Shown piece after piece: positions 5,922-7,079 of a stretch of DNA of 7,079 bases; position 1 is the first letter of the stretch; each line of letters opens with the position of its first letter. The position numbers and the translations under genes were made by a program. The notes beneath the pieces are model-generated. The model was not told the DNA's origin. It worked only from the letters and a program-made list of their open reading frames with translations, and searched no databases. Source of the stretch: an uncultured Christensenella sp. (lineage in GTDB: Bacteria > Bacillota > Clostridia > Christensenellales > UBA1242); assembly GCA_949293925.1 (NCBI GenBank), contig CASFFI010000083.1:1-7079 (forward strand), given 5' to 3'.

Positions 5922-7079
5922 TAATTTTCTCCTTTTAACAATTTTTTATGTTCATTAATATGTAACAAGAATTTTTCTATAGTATAATCACTAGCATTTG
6001 CTCTAAATTCTTGCGACAGAATATGTGCGGTATGTTCATCAATATGAATTTGATGGTCATCAACTTCTAAAATTTGTACAGATTCACCATTTGATAATTT
6101 TAAGTTTTCTTCTTTTGCCTTATTTATATGTAAAGCATTAATATCTTGAGTTGTTTCGATAGAACCAAAGCCTATCATATCAAGACATTTTCTACGCATA
6201 GATTCAGAAAATGTTCCATTTTTATCATACAATAGCCCACTGTTAATAAGTTCCATAAGAGTTGCACGCCTAGTAGTTATTGAATCTCCCAAATCTGATT
6301 GTGTTTCAATCACTACATCATCGCTACAAATTTCTGTATTATCCCAATAATACATTTTTAAGGTGCCTTCCGTTCCTGCAATCTTTAATAGTCTTGGTAC
6401 AACAGCGAATTGCTTATAAAGATTTAAAATTTGTTTTCCTATCAGTTTTACTGACTTTTTAAGTTCAGAAATTGACATAGATAGTCTTAATTCATTTTGT
6501 TCATAAATAAGTTCTAGTGCAGTACCAGATAAATTTGAATACTTGTTATAAGTCTCAACAAGGTCAGAAATTCCAGAAACATTTTTAAATTCTTCTAAAA
6601 GTCTATCTTCTTCAGTTGCAAAGTCGCCTATCATTTCTGGGACTTCCATAATTTCAGGAGCCTTACCGCCCTGTCTGTAAACTAAAACTTTGCCAGGAGA
6701 AAGTCCATCAACTTCCAAAGCATCAGTGTCCACACTACCATCTTCAACTGTTAAAACACCCATACTAATTCTATTTAAGTATTCGTGTTTTCTGTTTCTT
6801 ACTGCGTTATATGCTCTTTGAATAGGAATCATTCTATCTATAACACTGACTCCATAGAAACTTCCTGTCATAAAGTTAGAAATTTGTTTGACAAAAGGGA
6901 AAGTTCGCTCGCCATTTTCAGCATTAATATATGGCAACTCTCCGTCATATAATAATTCGTTAGAGCACACAATAGTGAGTCTTCCGTTTGGGAATTCTTC
7001 GCTTGGCAATTCATATCTTTCTATAACCAAAGCAGAATTTTGAAGTTCAACATTTGCTAATTTATTTATATGGGCATTG
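5921..7079 (-). CDS. Portal protein, C-terminal 385 residues (5' end beyond the window)
   Basis: The frame is open to the right edge, so the N-terminus is missing. The TTG at 7030 is not a real start, because coding sequence (NAHINKLANVELQNSA) continues ahead of it. Recognisable parts, in fragment numbering, are: FPNGRLTIVCSNELLYDGE (29-47, strands of the wing); GVSVIDRMIPIQRAYNAVRN (76-95, the long helix typical of portals); EEDRLLEEFKNVSGISDLVE (156-175) and SGTALELIYEQNE (184-196), which form the stem/clip region; and a His-rich C-terminus, DDHQIHIDEHTAHIL (340-354) then FLLHINEH. The portal forms the dodecameric ring at one capsid vertex through which DNA is packaged and ejected, and binds terminase and the adaptor. 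The sequence and neighbours suggest the P22-like portal group. It is coupled to the scaffold by a one-base overlap. Terminase genes are expected just beyond the right edge. Confidence 0.85.
   Translation of the reverse strand, partial: NAHINKLANVELQNSALVIERYELPSEEFPNGRLTIVCSNELLYDGELPYINAENGERTFPFVKQISNFMTGSFYGVSVIDRMIPIQRAYNAVRNRKHEYLNRISMGVLTVEDGSVDTDALEVDGLSPGKVLVYRQGGKAPEIMEVPEMIGDFATEEDRLLEEFKNVSGISDLVETYNKYSNLSGTALELIYEQNELRLSMSISELKKSVKLIGKQILNLYKQFAVVPRLLKIAGTEGTLKMYYWDNTEICSDDVVIETQSDLGDSITTRRATLMELINSGLLYDKNGTFSESMRRKCLDMIGFGSIETTQDINALHINKAKEENLKLSNGESVQILEVDDHQIHIDEHTAHILSQEFRANASDYTIEKFLLHINEHKKLLKGEN

Noticed and set aside
6280..6462. Plus-strand open frame of 60 codons within the portal gene
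   Set aside because: It is antisense to a well-supported portal coding region, with no ribosome binding site, and its composition is explained by the portal codons.
7028..7030. TTG as a start codon of the portal gene
   Set aside because: The frame continues upstream without a stop to the window edge, there is no ribosome binding site, and a portal should have more residues at its N-terminus.
1..7079. CRISPR array, insertion sequence, retroelement or defence system
   Set aside because: No regularly spaced repeats, no terminal inverted repeats with a transposase, and no reverse transcriptase, nuclease or toxin motifs were seen in any of the genes.

Overview
The window is AT-rich (roughly 70% A+T by eye) and uses strong AGGAGG-type ribosome binding sites and the standard genetic code. 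This points to a low-GC Firmicute, most likely a clostridial lineage, carrying a prophage or prophage-like element. The host cannot be named from this sequence alone.

Layout. The left end (1-532, minus strand) is the 5' part of a lipoprotein gene that runs off the window and looks chromosomal. A 280-bp AT-rich spacer follows and holds a strong plus-strand promoter (775-804). That promoter drives a complete tRNA-Gln(CUG) gene (813-887, plus strand, CCA encoded). A hairpin with T-tracts on both sides (901-939) separates the tRNA from everything to its right and can terminate transcription from either direction.

From 937 to the right edge, all genes are on the minus strand and form one phage morphogenesis block, read right to left. 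It contains a portal protein (C-terminal 385 residues, gene enters from the right edge), a scaffolding protein, an HK97-fold major capsid protein, a 118-residue protein of unknown role, a head-completion/adaptor-like protein, a beta-propeller tail hub/nozzle-like protein, and a holin-like membrane protein with a very long hydrophilic tail. Spacing is tight: there are 1-bp and 4-bp start/stop overlaps or gaps of 10-16 bp, except for a 113-bp gap after the capsid gene. That gap holds an A/T-rich terminator-like structure with two mutually exclusive hairpins, which may limit expression of the downstream genes relative to capsid.

How the genes fit together. The order portal, scaffold, coat, adaptor, hub matches the P22/T7-type short-tailed (podovirus) plan. 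The portal nucleates the procapsid, the scaffold guides coat assembly, and the adaptor and propeller hub plug the portal vertex after packaging. In P22 this stretch is followed by the tail needle, ejection proteins and tailspike. Here the block goes straight to a holin-like gene and then ends at a tRNA. No needle, ejection protein, tail fibre, endolysin or integrase is seen in the window, so these must lie elsewhere, be replaced, or be missing. The tRNA next to the lysis end is a plausible integration site, but the second att copy is not in view.
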